A stretch of 22,695 nt of DNA from GCA-2861595 sp035525365 (GCA_035525365.1 DATLEK010000031.1:1-22695); one strand, 5' to 3'; shown: positions 1 to 7,564, numbered from the stretch's first letter. Program-made: numbers and translations. The notes: generated by a model not told the origin, from the letters alone.

Positions 1-1
1 C

Positions 2-790
2 GCCAGCGAGGCCATGTTGGTGAACCACGCCACCACCATGAGGTTCCGGGAGTTCACCACCGCGCTCGATTACTGGGTCCTGCATGCCGATCCCGACGGG
101 GCCGAGGAAAGCGAGATGGAGCGCCGTGAGCGGCGCCGGGCATCTTGCGACGAGACCCTCAATGGGATGTTCTCTGGTTCGTTCCTGCTCGATCCCATCG
201 GCGGCACGATCGTGTCCAACGAGCTGCGGCGCCTGGAGACCAAGCTGTTCGAAGCTGACTGGGCTGAGGCCAAAGAGCGACTGGGGCGCGATCCGTTGAT
301 CTTCGAGCTGTCCCGCACCCCTGACCAACGTCGGGCCGATGCCGTGGTGGAGATGGGAGAGCGCTCGGCCGGGAATGTCGAGAACAAGAAGGCCAAGCCG
401 CTGTTCACACTGTTGTTGGGCAGCGACACCTTCAGCCGCCTCTCCGAGCTGGAAGACGGCCAGGTCGTGTCGCCGGGCTCCATCCGGCGCTGGATCACCG
501 ATGCCGAGCTGGAGCGGGTCCTCTTCGACGGCGAGACGGGCCGCTACATCGACGTCAGCCGCAAGCGCTCCTTCACCGGCGCCCTCAGGCGCCTGATCCA
601 GGTCCGGGACCGGTCCTGCTACCACCAGTACTGCGACGAGCCGGCCTCGCGCTGCCAGGTCGATCACATCCAGCCCTGGTCCGAGGGCGGAATGACCGAT
701 CAGCACAACGGCCGCCTGGCCTGCGGCTGCCACAACCGCCTCCGCCAGAAGCGACCACCACCACCGCCTCCCGACGAGGCGGGCGGGTAA
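2..790 (+). CDS. HNH endonuclease, DUF222/13E12-type, C-terminal part (5' end outside window)
   Basis: The frame is open to the left edge, so the ATG at 14 is probably internal and the N-terminal part lies outside the window. Counting from that ATG, the C-terminal 60 residues (about 200-245) form an HNH nuclease fold: SCYHQYCDEPA supplies zinc-type cysteines, QVDHIQPW holds the catalytic Asp-His pair, then HNGRLACGCHNRL gives the Asn and last His. The long helical region before it matches the layout of the actinobacterial DUF222/13E12 family, which usually occurs in many copies per genome. These proteins are presumed DNA endonucleases, but their biological role is poorly known. The tail RPPPPPPDEAGG is low complexity. 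The family call is secure; any specific role is not. Confidence 0.8.
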   Translation, partial: ASEAMLVNHATTMRFREFTTALDYWVLHADPDGAEESEMERRERRRASCDETLNGMFSGSFLLDPIGGTIVSNELRRLETKLFEADWAEAKERLGRDPLIFELSRTPDQRRADAVVEMGERSAGNVENKKAKPLFTLLLGSDTFSRLSELEDGQVVSPGSIRRWITDAELERVLFDGETGRYIDVSRKRSFTGALRRLIQVRDRSCYHQYCDEPASRCQVDHIQPWSEGGMTDQHNGRLACGCHNRLRQKRPPPPPPDEAGG

Positions 791-1197
791 CTGTATAGCG
801 GTTCGGCTGGGCGATTTCGCCTCGCCAGCAGCCTCGGCATTGGTTCCACGCGGCCGGTCAACGCCCAACCTGTCCCAACATACCGATCGCTGTCGTTCCT
901 CGAGAGAGGACGGTCCTGAATGGCGGCAGTATCGGCTCAGCGGTCCGCTGGAAGCGGATGAGGTGACCCCACCCGATGAACGGGATTCGTCGTTCGGCGA
1001 CTCCCGAAACAGCGCCCAAGCGAAGCATTGGCGAGAGGTCGAACCCGTACTACCAGAGCCCCGCGTCGGGCGGGGCGGGTTACGCGGGAGGTCGAACACG
1101 GCCTCCTCTCGATGTAGGGCGGCGCTCATGTGCTGCCCCATCATTCTGTCGCCATGTTCGGTCGGGAAACTGCGAACTGAAGATAGGAAGCAAGGCT
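791..1197. other. 407-bp intergenic stretch with one GC-rich hairpin
   Basis: I see no convincing gene here. The open frames lack family signal and have arginine/serine-rich shadow composition. The only structure I can support is a perfect 7-bp stem (1058-1064 with 1070-1076, 5-base loop). It is flanked by a second possible pairing of AACCC at 1042-1046 with GGGTT at 1077-1081. No T-run follows, so it is not a good intrinsic terminator. Confidence 0.4.
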
Positions 1198-1201
1198 TGT
1201 C

Positions 1202-1288
1202 GGCGGCCATGAGAACCTGAACGGAGACGGCCAAAGAACTGAACGCTGGCGGCCACGAGAACTGCGCGGTGGCGGCCACCAGATCTGC
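1202..1288 (+). repeat. Left-end subterminal repeat ladder of the IS21 element
   Basis: Four imperfect direct copies of GGCGGCCAnGAGAACTG begin at 1202, 1226, 1248 and 1271, with spacings of 24, 22 and 23 bases. The innermost is part of the perfect inverted repeat. In IS21 such multiple end repeats are known binding sites for the IstA transposase; that role is carried over from the family. Confidence 0.7.
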
Positions 1289-1384
1289 TTTTCCGATTGA
1301 CCGTTGCTCCGGTGGTCCACCACCGGAACGCTCCTCCCCGGTGTGCTGAGCGTGCTCAAGCACCCAGCCACCGAGGAGGAGCAC

Positions 1385-2868
1385 GTGAAGTCTGACGAGG
1401 AGATCATGGAGATTCTTGAAGCGTTTGAACTGACCCGCAGTTTTCGAGACGCCGGCGAACTCGCCGCCTGCTCACCCAACACCGTCGCCCACTGGGTGGC
1501 GGCCCGCGACGCGGGAGCCCTGGAGGTGCCCGCCAGGCGTGACCAGCTGATCGACCCGTTCCTGGCCAAGGTGGAGGAGTGGGTGGAGGCGTCCAACGCC
1601 AAGATCCGCGCCGACATCGCCCACGACAAGTTGGTGGCCCTCCGCTACACCGGTTCGGAGCGCACCACACGCCGTGCGGTGGCGCAAGCCAAGAAGGCCC
1701 ACGTCGCCGGGCACCGGCGCATCTACCGGCCCTGGGTGCCAGAGCCGGGCATGTGGCTCCAGTTCGACTACGGCGACGGCCCGGTGGTGGCCGGGAGGCG
1801 CACGTGGCTGTTCTGCGCCTGGCTGTCGTGGTCGAGGTTCCGGGTGGTGATCCCCATCCTCGACAAGACGCTGCCGAGCGTCATCGCCTGCATCGACGCC
1901 GCCCTGCGCCGCTTCGGCGGGGTCCCGACCTACGCCCTGACGGATAACGAGAAGACAGTGACGACCGCGCATGTGGCCCGCATCGCCATCCGCAACCCCG
2001 AGATGGTCTCCGCTGCCCGCCACTATGGCCTCACGGTCGCCACCTGCGTGGTGGCCGACCCCGAGTCCAAGGGCGGCTCGGAAGCGACGGTGCGCATCGC
2101 CAAAGCCGACCTGGTGCCGACCGAGGCCAACCTGTTGCCCGCCTACCCAAGCTTCGCCGCCATGGACCAGGCGTGCGAGGCGTTCTGCCACGACGTCAAC
2201 GAACGGGTCCACCGCTCGACCCGCCGGGTTCCCGCCGAGATGGTGGCCGAGGAGCGCCGGCGACTCCATCGCCTGCCCACCTCGCCCTACACCGCCACCT
2301 TTGGGGTTACCCGCACCGTGGGGGTCACCACCCCGGTGATCGCCCACGAAGGCGGTGAGTACTCGGTGCCGCACCGCCTGCGGGGCGAGGTGGTGTGGGT
2401 CCGGGCCCATGGCGACGACATCGTTGTCACCCACGTGGGCCCCGCCGGTGCGCTCGAGGTGGCCCGCCACGAGCGCACCACACCGGGCAATCCCCGCCAC
2501 GTCGACGAGCACTTCGGCCCGACTCCGGAGGGACCGCTCAACCGCATCCCCAGGGCCAAGACCGCTGCGGAGGCAGCGTTTCTCGCCATCGGGGCCGGTG
2601 CCGCCCTGTGGCTCACCGAGGCGCCGCCGCCGGGGTGGCCCGTCCACGACCGAAGATGGCAGACGCCGTCGCCATGGCCGCCCTGCACGGTCCAGCGGCG
2701 GTGGATTGGGCGCTCGGCCACGCCGCGGTCATGGGCCGCTTCGCGGAGGGCGACCTCGCCTCGATCATCGCTCACCAAGCCGTTGCCGCTCCCGGCGAGG
2801 CGCAGCTCCCCGGCGACGGCCACACCCTCCAGCCCGGCACCTCCGCCTGGGAAGGCTTCGGACGATGA
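1385..2868 (+). pseudogene. istA: IstA-like DDE transposase, one frameshift
   Basis: The start is the GTG at 1385, preceded by GAGGAGGA at ideal spacing; upstream in-frame TTG is less likely. The N-terminus (MKSDEEIMEILEAFELTRSF) carries the helix-turn-helix typical of IstA, about residues 14-40. The rve/integrase core shows D128 (QFDYGDG), D187 (LTDNEKT) and E233 (KGGSEATV), consistent with the DDE triad. Reading is intact to WLTEA at about 2620. It then must shift by one base near 2622 to continue as AAAGVARPRPKMADA and end as TSAWEGFGR with TGA at 2866-2868. One G appears to be missing in a GAGGCG(G)CC context. Without the shift the C-terminus becomes a low-quality Arg/Ser/Pro tail. The stop overlaps the ATG of the next ORF. 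Confidence 0.85.
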
Positions 2869-3083
2869 CGGCGCCGGTGCCCGCAGTGGGCCTCGATGAT
2901 CAGCTCATGGCCGCCGAGCTGGCAGACCTGCTCGGCTTCGTGGCCGACTTCCTCGCCCGGGCCGAGGGCCCTTTGCTGCGGATGGACTTCGCCGACTTCA
3001 CCTCCAGTGGCTACGACCTCGACGAGCTGCGCTCGGCTCTTCGTCGCTTCGCCGGCTGGCTCTGTGGCGAGGGCTTCGCATGA
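2865..3083 (+). CDS. Small acidic ORF between istA and istB
   Basis: This 72-residue protein starts at an ATG overlapping the (frame-corrected) istA stop as ATGA and ends in a TGA overlapping the istB ATG in the same way. All three reading frames are therefore chained for coupled translation. It has no transmembrane segment or signal peptide. The visible pattern is amphipathic helices rich in Asp, Glu and Leu (AELADLLGFVADFLARAEG, then YDLDELRSALRRFAGWL). I do not recognise a family. Standard IS21 elements encode only IstA and IstB, so this is an extra. It could be an accessory subunit of transposition, but that is inferred only from its position and coupling. Confidence 0.6.
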   Translation: MTAPVPAVGLDDQLMAAELADLLGFVADFLARAEGPLLRMDFADFTSSGYDLDELRSALRRFAGWLCGEGFA

Positions 3084-3851
3084 GGACGCCTGAACCCCCG
3101 CCGCTGGCCGACGACCTCGAGGCGTTGCTGCGCCGACTGCGCCTGCCCCACATCCGCCGCACCGCCCCCGAGGTCATCGCCACGGCCCGGGCGCAACGCT
3201 GGGAACCGGCCGAGGTGCTCAAGATCCTCTTCGGCGAGGAGCTGGCCGGGCGGGAGCGCTCCTCGCTCGCCACCCGCCGGGCAGCAGCCGCCTTCCCCAC
3301 GGCAAGACCTTCGAGGCGTGGGAGCCGGGGGCGTCGTCCATTCCCGCCCCGACCCAGTCAGCGCTGCGCACTCTCGAATGGGTGCGCCGGCGGGAGAACC
3401 TGGTGGTGTGCGGGCCGTCGGCACGGGCAAGACGATGTTCCTCGAGGCGCTGGGGCAGCTGGCCGTCGAGGCCGGCATGAAGGTGGCGTGGTTCGCACTG
3501 GAGGATCTCGGCGCCCTGGTGCGCCGCCACCGGGCCGACGATACCGTCACCCGGGCTGTGGGGCGCATCCTGCGTTCCGAGCTGGTCGTGGTCGATGACA
3601 TCGGACTATTGCCGGTGAGCCCCGACGCGGCCGAGGGCCTCTACCGCCTGGTCGACGCCGCCTACGAGAAACGCAGCGTGGCCGTCAGCTCCAATCTGCA
3701 CCCCTCAGGCTTCGACGAGCTGATGCCCAAAACCCTCGCCGGCGCCACTGTGGACCGTCTTCTCCACCACGCTCACGTTTGCGTCACGACCGGCGACAGC
3801 GTGCGCCTCCAGCAGGCCACGACCGGCAAGGGGGTGGTGCCGCTCGACTGA
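3080..3851 (+). pseudogene. istB: IstB-like AAA+ ATPase, two frameshifts
   Basis: IstB is the ATP-dependent partner that directs IstA to target DNA. The protein begins MRTPEPPPLADDLEALLRRL and reads normally to RRAAAAFPT. Two single-base losses then break it. At 3301/3302 CACGGCAAG should be CACGGGCAAG to continue TGKTFEAWEPG. At 3420/3421 TCGGCACG should be TCGGGCACG to give the Walker A motif GPSGTGKT. After the second shift the frame is intact, with FALEDLGALVRRHRADDTV, Walker B LVVVDDIGLLP and the family ending DRLLHHAHV...GKGVVPLD. Both losses lie in GGG runs, so sequencing or consensus error is possible as well as true decay. As written, no functional ATPase would be made. Confidence 0.85.
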
Positions 3852-3857
3852 ATGTGC

Positions 3858-3925
3858 GCAGATCTGGTGGCCGCCACCGCGGAAAATTGGGAAAATTGTT
3901 TCGGGCGTGCTCGTTGGCCGACAGC
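3858..3925 (-). repeat. Right-end inverted and subterminal repeats of the IS21 element
   Basis: Positions 3858-3881 are the exact reverse complement of 1265-1288. A second, weaker copy (GTGCTCGTTGGCCGACAGC, 3907-3925) matches the reverse complement of the third left repeat with two substitutions and one extra T. The GGCC cores of the two right copies are 48 bases apart, twice the left-end period. Between them lies the short A/T-rich tandem GGAAAATTGGGAAAATTG. Confidence 0.65.
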
Positions 3926-4006
3926 AGGCCGACCGCGTACGAGTTGGACGTGAGCACGCATGGCCGGCGGGGAAGCACCAGATCAGCTGTGGCTGCGTAA
4001 CGACAA

Positions 4007-4384
4007 TTACGTGCGGCTTCGCTCCACGGCGCCGATCAGCCTCGTACCACCAACGAGGGCGTCGGCCAACGCCACTTCTACCTCTTTTGACTCGCGGGCT
4101 CGGGATAGGACTTCATCCACAAGCGCTCCGGCCCACGCTTCCAGACCAGCGAGCATCTGGTCGTCTCGACGGTTGTCCAAGGCCAAACCCACAAGCAGGT
4201 CAGTTGCGAGCTTGTGGCCGAGATCACCCCTCTCCACGAGACCAGATGAATCGAGCGCGGCGAAGGGCCATGGGTGCCCCAGTCGCTGGAGCTCAACGTC
4301 GCGGATGACCTGCATTTGCGGCTCCCGCGATTTCTGGTCCCGAACCACCAGCCGAATCTCTCCGACGAGTTCGAGAAGGTCCAT
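4007..4384 (-). CDS. Hypothetical protein of 125 aa
   Basis: Starts MDLLELVGEIRLVVRDQKSR and ends GAVERSRT. I recognise no family. The composition is balanced, with heptad-like leucine and acidic residues (LVDEVLSRARESKEVEVALADAL), unlike the Arg/Pro-rich frames that shadow real genes in this DNA. It appears soluble, with no signal peptide or membrane segment. No strong ribosome binding site is visible upstream (GAGCGGA directly before ATG). It sits in a stretch of apparently lower GC content between the IS21 element and the toxin-antitoxin pair, which fits acquired DNA. It could be real or a chance frame. Confidence 0.4.
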   Translation of the reverse strand: MDLLELVGEIRLVVRDQKSREPQMQVIRDVELQRLGHPWPFAALDSSGLVERGDLGHKLATDLLVGLALDNRRDDQMLAGLEAWAGALVDEVLSRARESKEVEVALADALVGGTRLIGAVERSRT

Positions 4385-4524
4385 TCCGCTCTAGCGGCCG
4401 TCCCGAAGTGCCGTTAGTCGCGCCGGCGACGCGCACAGCGGGCTGCAGGACGGCACAGGCCCCGCCGCACCGAAGATGTGGTCGCGCTGGCCTTGACGGC
4501 GCGCTACCCGGTCATACCCGAGCC

Positions 4525-4803
4525 TCAGCTGGCCTGGAGGTAGCGGCGCAACGCGTCTCGGATCACATCGGAATTCGACCGACCTTCACGCTCAGCTCGG
4601 TCGTGTAGCGCGTTGCGCAGTTCAGGGTCGAGGCGTACCGATTCGACGGCCGCCGCACCGGCGCCCATCGGTGGGCGACCGCCTCGGCGACGGATGATCT
4701 CATCCACGTCGAAGCCCTGTTCCGCCTTGTCGGCGAGTTCCTCAATGAGCTCCTCCGTGATGGGTTTGCCGCTGCGCGTTCGCCCGTAGTCCTTGTTGGC
4801 CAT
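4525..4803 (-). CDS. Ribbon-helix-helix antitoxin-like protein
   Basis: The protein has 92 residues from the ATG at 4803, chosen because GGAG lies seven bases upstream; a GTG at 4809 is possible but overlaps the toxin stop. The C-terminal 40 residues (VESVRLDPELRNALHDRAER, then EGRSNSDVIRDALRRYL) are a clear ribbon-helix-helix DNA-binding domain of the CopG/Arc type. The basic-acidic N-terminal part (RTRSGKPITEELIEELADKA) would be the toxin-binding arm. It directly follows the presumed toxin gene with stop and start overlapping or nearly so, so the two are one transcript. Such antitoxins normally repress their own operon. The domain is secure; the antitoxin role rests on context. Confidence 0.75.
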   Translation of the reverse strand: MANKDYGRTRSGKPITEELIEELADKAEQGFDVDEIIRRRGGRPPMGAGAAAVESVRLDPELRNALHDRAEREGRSNSDVIRDALRRYLQAS

Positions 4804-4805
4804 CG

Positions 4806-5045
4806 TCACACTCCAGGCAGCAGGCGTCGGTATTTGGCTCGCATCGCCATGGCGTGGATCGCCAGTCCCTCACGGTCCCCATCTCGAGGGATCGCGATCA
4901 CCTCCAACAGGGCGCCGTCGTGTGCCGGTCCGAGGTAGAGGCGGAGGTCGTCCTCGAGTTCGTCGATCACCATGGCGTTCCGCACGGCATGCTCAATGTC
5001 CTCGACTGCGACGCCGTGCTTGAGTGCCGAGGGGTGGATGTCCAC
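4806..5045 (-). CDS. Putative toxin of a type II toxin-antitoxin pair
   Basis: I place the start at the GTG at 5045, giving 79 residues beginning MDIHPSALKHGVAVEDIEHA. The upstream extension of the open frame is Arg-rich and looks non-coding, and a TACAAT box lies eight bases before this GTG. The pattern KHGV..EDI..A, then RLYLGP...G.LLEVIAI and a final LAIHAMAMRAKYRRLLP, fits a family of small proteins that occur beside ribbon-helix-helix antitoxins. It is loosely like BrnT in size and fold pattern but lacks the BrnT N-terminal motif. Catalytic residues are not known to me. Histidines H4, H10 and the H in AIHAM are candidates for an RNase-like site by inference only. Toxin-first order resembles brnTA/higBA. 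Confidence 0.6.
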   Translation of the reverse strand: MDIHPSALKHGVAVEDIEHAVRNAMVIDELEDDLRLYLGPAHDGALLEVIAIPRDGDREGLAIHAMAMRAKYRRLLPGV

Positions 5046-5053
5046 ACGCAGCA

Positions 5054-5059
5054 ATTGTA
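5054..5059 (-). promoter_or_regulatory. TACAAT -10 box of the toxin-antitoxin operon
   Basis: On the minus strand TACAAT is followed by eight bases and then the in-frame GTG at 5045, so the mRNA would have almost no 5' leader. No good -35 element is seen. Confidence 0.45.
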
Positions 5060-5292
5060 CTACGAAACCAACCCGTCGGGCCGGTGCCGCCTGACGTGGT
5101 GCAGTGATCCGTCGGGTCCTGCTCGGGCTGTTGACCCTCCAGCAGTGGCCTCGGCTGACCATGGTTGACCGTCCTTGACGGCGCGCAGCGAACATGTGTG
5201 TGTGGGTTTTTTGTGGCCTGTTTGGCGTCTGAGGCGCTCGATCGGCGCCGCCGCCCGCCCCTCCACTACCCCTGACCAGCGCATTCGCGAAG

Positions 5293-5364
5293 CGCCCTCG
5301 GCAGGACTCGAACCTGCGCCACCGGCTCCGGAGGCCGGTGCTCTATCCGCTGAGCTACGAGGGC
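5293..5364 (-). tRNA. tRNA-Arg (anticodon CCG)
   Basis: Read on the minus strand, the acceptor arm GCCCTCG (5364-5358) pairs with CGAGGGC (5300-5294), with G as discriminator at 5293. The D arm is GCTC...GAGC. The anticodon stem CCGGC/GCCGG encloses loop CTCCGGA, giving anticodon CCG for codon CGG. The T arm is GCAGG TTCGAGT CCTGC. The total is 72 bases with no encoded CCA. Its 3' end faces the toxin-antitoxin/IS21 block. Confidence 0.95.
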
Positions 5365-5392
5365 CCCTGAACCGGCGATCCTACCGGCAGCG

Positions 5393-5398
5393 TACGAT
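5393..5398 (+). promoter_or_regulatory. TACGAT -10 box, leaderless start of the response regulator
   Basis: TACGAT is followed by exactly six bases and the ATG at 5405, so the transcription start would be the A of the start codon. No ribosome binding site is present, which agrees. No -35 consensus is seen. Confidence 0.6.
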
Positions 5399-5404
5399 GT
5401 GGCG

Positions 5405-5779
5405 ATGGCGTCGAGGGTGCTGGTCGTCGACGACGACCCGGTAATACAGAATCTTCTTCGCGTCAACTTCGAGATGGAGGGCTACGAGGTCATCGTCGCC
5501 TCTGACGGGGTGGAGGGGCTGGAGCGTGCCCGTCGGGACGCCCCCGACGTCGTCGTGTGCGACATCATGATGCCGCGCATGGACGGCCTCACCGTCGCCC
5601 GGGAGATGAAGGCCGATCCCGCCACCGCCGGCATCCCCATCCTCTTGCTGTCGGCCAAAGCCCAGCAGGCCGACGTTCAGGCCGGCGTGGACGCCGGCGC
5701 CGACGATTACGTCACCAAGCCCTTCGACCCGCTCAACCTGCTGGAGCGGGTCGGGGCACTCCTCGACGGTCAACGCTGA
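5405..5779 (+). CDS. Stand-alone receiver-domain response regulator
   Basis: This 124-residue protein is a single CheY-like receiver domain with no output domain. Acidic pocket residues D9-D10 (VLVVDDDP), phospho-acceptor D53 (VVVCDIMMPRMDG), switch residue S83 (ILLLSAKA) and K105 (YVTKPFD) are all present, so it should be phosphorylated by a histidine kinase. No kinase gene lies nearby, making it an orphan. Such proteins act by binding a partner rather than DNA. I chose ATG 5405 over the GTG at 5399 because of the -10 box at the right distance. It converges on argS with only five bases between the stops. Confidence 0.9.
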   Translation: MASRVLVVDDDPVIQNLLRVNFEMEGYEVIVASDGVEGLERARRDAPDVVVCDIMMPRMDGLTVAREMKADPATAGIPILLLSAKAQQADVQAGVDAGADDYVTKPFDPLNLLERVGALLDGQR

Positions 5780-5784
5780 CTCCA

Positions 5785-7545
5785 TTACATCCGGTCAGGC
5801 GCCTCGATCCCCAGCAGATCCAGGCCCCGCGCCAGAACCCGAGCCGTCACATCGCACAGCGCCAGCCGTGAGCTGCGCTGTTCGTCCGACTCGGCCCGCA
5901 GGATCGGGCAGTGCTCGTAGAACGTGGTGAAGGCGCTGGCCAGGTCGAAGAGGTAGGTGCACAGGCGATGCGGTTGGAGTAGTTCGGCCGTCTGCTGGAC
6001 GGCGCCGTCGAACGACAACAGCTGAAGCGCCAGTGCCCGCTCGGTGGGCTCGGCGATGACCACGGCGCCGGCACCCACGCCGGGCCCTTCCTCCTGTTCC
6101 GCGCGCCGGAAGATGGAACGGATCCGGGCGCGGGCGTACTGCAGATAGGGCGCGGTGTTGCCGTCGAAGGACAGCATCCGGTCCCAGTCGAAGGCGTAGT
6201 CTCTCAGCCGGTCGTTGGACAGATCGGCATATTTAAGGGCACCTATTCCGACCGCTCGGGCCACCAAGGCACGCTCGTCGGCATCCAGCTCTCTGCCGTT
6301 CTCGGTCACCACAACCTGGGCCCGCTCCACCGCCTCCTCCACCAGGTCGGCCAGCTTCACGGTGCCGCCGGTGCGGGTCTTGAAGGGCCGCCCGTCCGGC
6401 CCCAGCACGGTGCCGAAGGCCACGTGCTCGGCGCGGCGGTCATCGCCGAGCCAGCCCGCCTGCTGAGCGACGGCGAACACCATGGCGAAGTGCTGGCTCT
6501 GGCGGGCGTCGACGACATAGGCGATGCGCTGGGCGCCGAGCTCGCGCACCCGGAACCGTAGGGCGGTCAGATCGGTGGCGTCGTAGCCGTACCCGCCGTC
6601 GCTCTTGCGCACTATGAGCGGCAGCGGCTGGCCTTCGCGGCCCACGAAACCGGGAGGAAAGGCGCACAACGCCCCCTGGTCGACGACCAGTAGGCCCAGC
6701 CCCGTCAGCTCCTCGACCGTGTCGTCGAGCCGCGGGTTGTAGAAGCTCTCTCCCCGAATGTCATCAGGAGACAGGCACACGCCCAGTCGTTCGTAGACGG
6801 ACTGGAAGTGGCGCTGCGACTCCGCCACCAGCGCCCTCCACAGCGCCAATGTCGTCTCGTCGTTTCCCTGAAGCGTCACCACCCGGGCCCGGGCGCGGTC
6901 GGCGAAGGCGGAGTCGGCCTCGAACTTGGCCCGCGCCTCCTGGTAGAAGGCGTCGAGGTCTCCGATGGACGGGCTCGGTCCGCCGGCCTCGGCGCCCAAG
7001 TCCACCAGGTGCTCGATGAGCATGCCGAAGGGCGTGCCCCAGTCACCCAGGTGGTTCTGGCGGATGACCCGGTGGCCCAGGGCCCCGAGCGTGCGGACGA
7101 GGGCGTCGCCGATCACCGTGCTGCGCAGGTGCCCGACGTGCATCTCCTTGGCCACGTTCGGCCCCGAGTAATCCACGACCACGGTCTCGGGTACCGCGGC
7201 GGGAACGACGCCGAGGTTCTCGTCGGCGGCCACCTCAATCACGGCTGCGGCGAGATGGTCGGCCCGCATGGTGAGATTGATGAAGCCCGGGCCGGCGACT
7301 TCGACCTTCTCGCACAGCGCGCTCACGTCCAGCGCGTCGACCAGGGCCTGGGCCACCTCACGGGGGCTGCGCCCGACGAGGCGGGCCAGACCCATGGCTA
7401 CGTTGGCCTGATAGTCCCCGAACTGCGGCTGTTGCGAGCGGCGCAGCTGCGGGTCGGTGCCGGCGTAGTCGGGGCCGAAGGCCTCGGTGATGGCCGTCTC
7501 GAGGGGAGCCAGGAGGGTGCGCAGGGGGTCGGCCATTTGCATCAT
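5785..7545 (-). CDS. argS: Arginyl-tRNA synthetase
   Basis: Class I synthetase charging tRNA-Arg in the cytoplasm. The 586-residue length fits the family. The N-terminal Arg-S additive domain (about residues 5-100) is followed by DYSGPNVAKEMHVGHLRSTV, which holds the HIGH-type ATP signature HVGH at 136-139. The catalytic core includes NHLGDWGTPFG. The C-terminal anticodon-binding DALR domain contains SFDGNTAPYLQYARARI, and the protein ends EAPDRM. Three in-frame ATGs lie close together (7545, 7542, 7535) with no clear ribosome binding site, so the exact start is open. It diverges from lysA with a 40-base gap. A tRNA-Arg gene is 420 bases away, which may be coincidence. Confidence 0.97.
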   Translation of the reverse strand: MMQMADPLRTLLAPLETAITEAFGPDYAGTDPQLRRSQQPQFGDYQANVAMGLARLVGRSPREVAQALVDALDVSALCEKVEVAGPGFINLTMRADHLAAAVIEVAADENLGVVPAAVPETVVVDYSGPNVAKEMHVGHLRSTVIGDALVRTLGALGHRVIRQNHLGDWGTPFGMLIEHLVDLGAEAGGPSPSIGDLDAFYQEARAKFEADSAFADRARARVVTLQGNDETTLALWRALVAESQRHFQSVYERLGVCLSPDDIRGESFYNPRLDDTVEELTGLGLLVVDQGALCAFPPGFVGREGQPLPLIVRKSDGGYGYDATDLTALRFRVRELGAQRIAYVVDARQSQHFAMVFAVAQQAGWLGDDRRAEHVAFGTVLGPDGRPFKTRTGGTVKLADLVEEAVERAQVVVTENGRELDADERALVARAVGIGALKYADLSNDRLRDYAFDWDRMLSFDGNTAPYLQYARARIRSIFRRAEQEEGPGVGAGAVVIAEPTERALALQLLSFDGAVQQTAELLQPHRLCTYLFDLASAFTTFYEHCPILRAESDEQRSSRLALCDVTARVLARGLDLLGIEAPDRM

Positions 7546-7564
7546 CGTCGGGGGTGGAGGGCGG

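Larger units (their letters stand above)
1198..3923 (+). mobile_element. IS21-family insertion sequence, decayed copy
   Basis: The element encodes IstA- and IstB-like proteins. Its proposed ends are TGTCGGCGGCCATGAG at 1198 and, read inward from 3923 on the minus strand, TGTCGGCCAACGAG, giving the TGT...ACA termini usual for IS21. Inside these lies a perfect 24-bp inverted repeat (1265-1288 versus 3858-3881). The left end has four related copies of GGCGGCCAnGAGAACTG starting near 1202, 1226, 1248 and 1271. The length of about 2.7 kb is slightly above the family norm. No clean target duplication is visible: the left flank ends GCAAGGCT and the right begins GCAGGCCG. Gene content is certain; the exact outer boundaries are inferred. 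Three frameshifts in the transposition genes suggest an inactive copy or a consensus error. Confidence 0.75.

Noticed and set aside
1147..1197. Alternative left terminus at TGTCGCCATG (1147)
   Set aside because: It also starts TGTCG, but the copy at 1198 aligns better with the right end and sits directly on the repeat ladder.
840..1220. Open frame of 126 codons after the HNH gene
   Set aside because: Composition is Arg/Ser-rich with no recognisable pattern, and it runs into the left end repeats of the IS21 element.
1472..2647. 391-codon open frame on the minus strand
   Set aside because: It is the Gly/His/Arg-rich antisense shadow of istA, caused by high GC at third codon positions.
2610..3430. 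Programmed frameshifting to explain istA and istB
   Set aside because: None of the three sites has a slippery heptamer with a clear downstream structure, and two shifts inside one istB would be unprecedented as far as I know.
1190..3931. Target site duplication of the IS21 element
   Set aside because: GCAAGGCT and GCAGGCCG at the flanks agree at only five of eight positions, too weak to call.
4806..5195. Long form of the toxin from an ATG at 5195
   Set aside because: The extra 50 residues are Arg/Pro/Ser-rich and lack pattern, while the conserved part begins at the GTG at 5045 behind a -10 box.
5206..5211. T-run as a terminator
   Set aside because: There is no stem before it on the plus strand and no plus-strand gene ending there.
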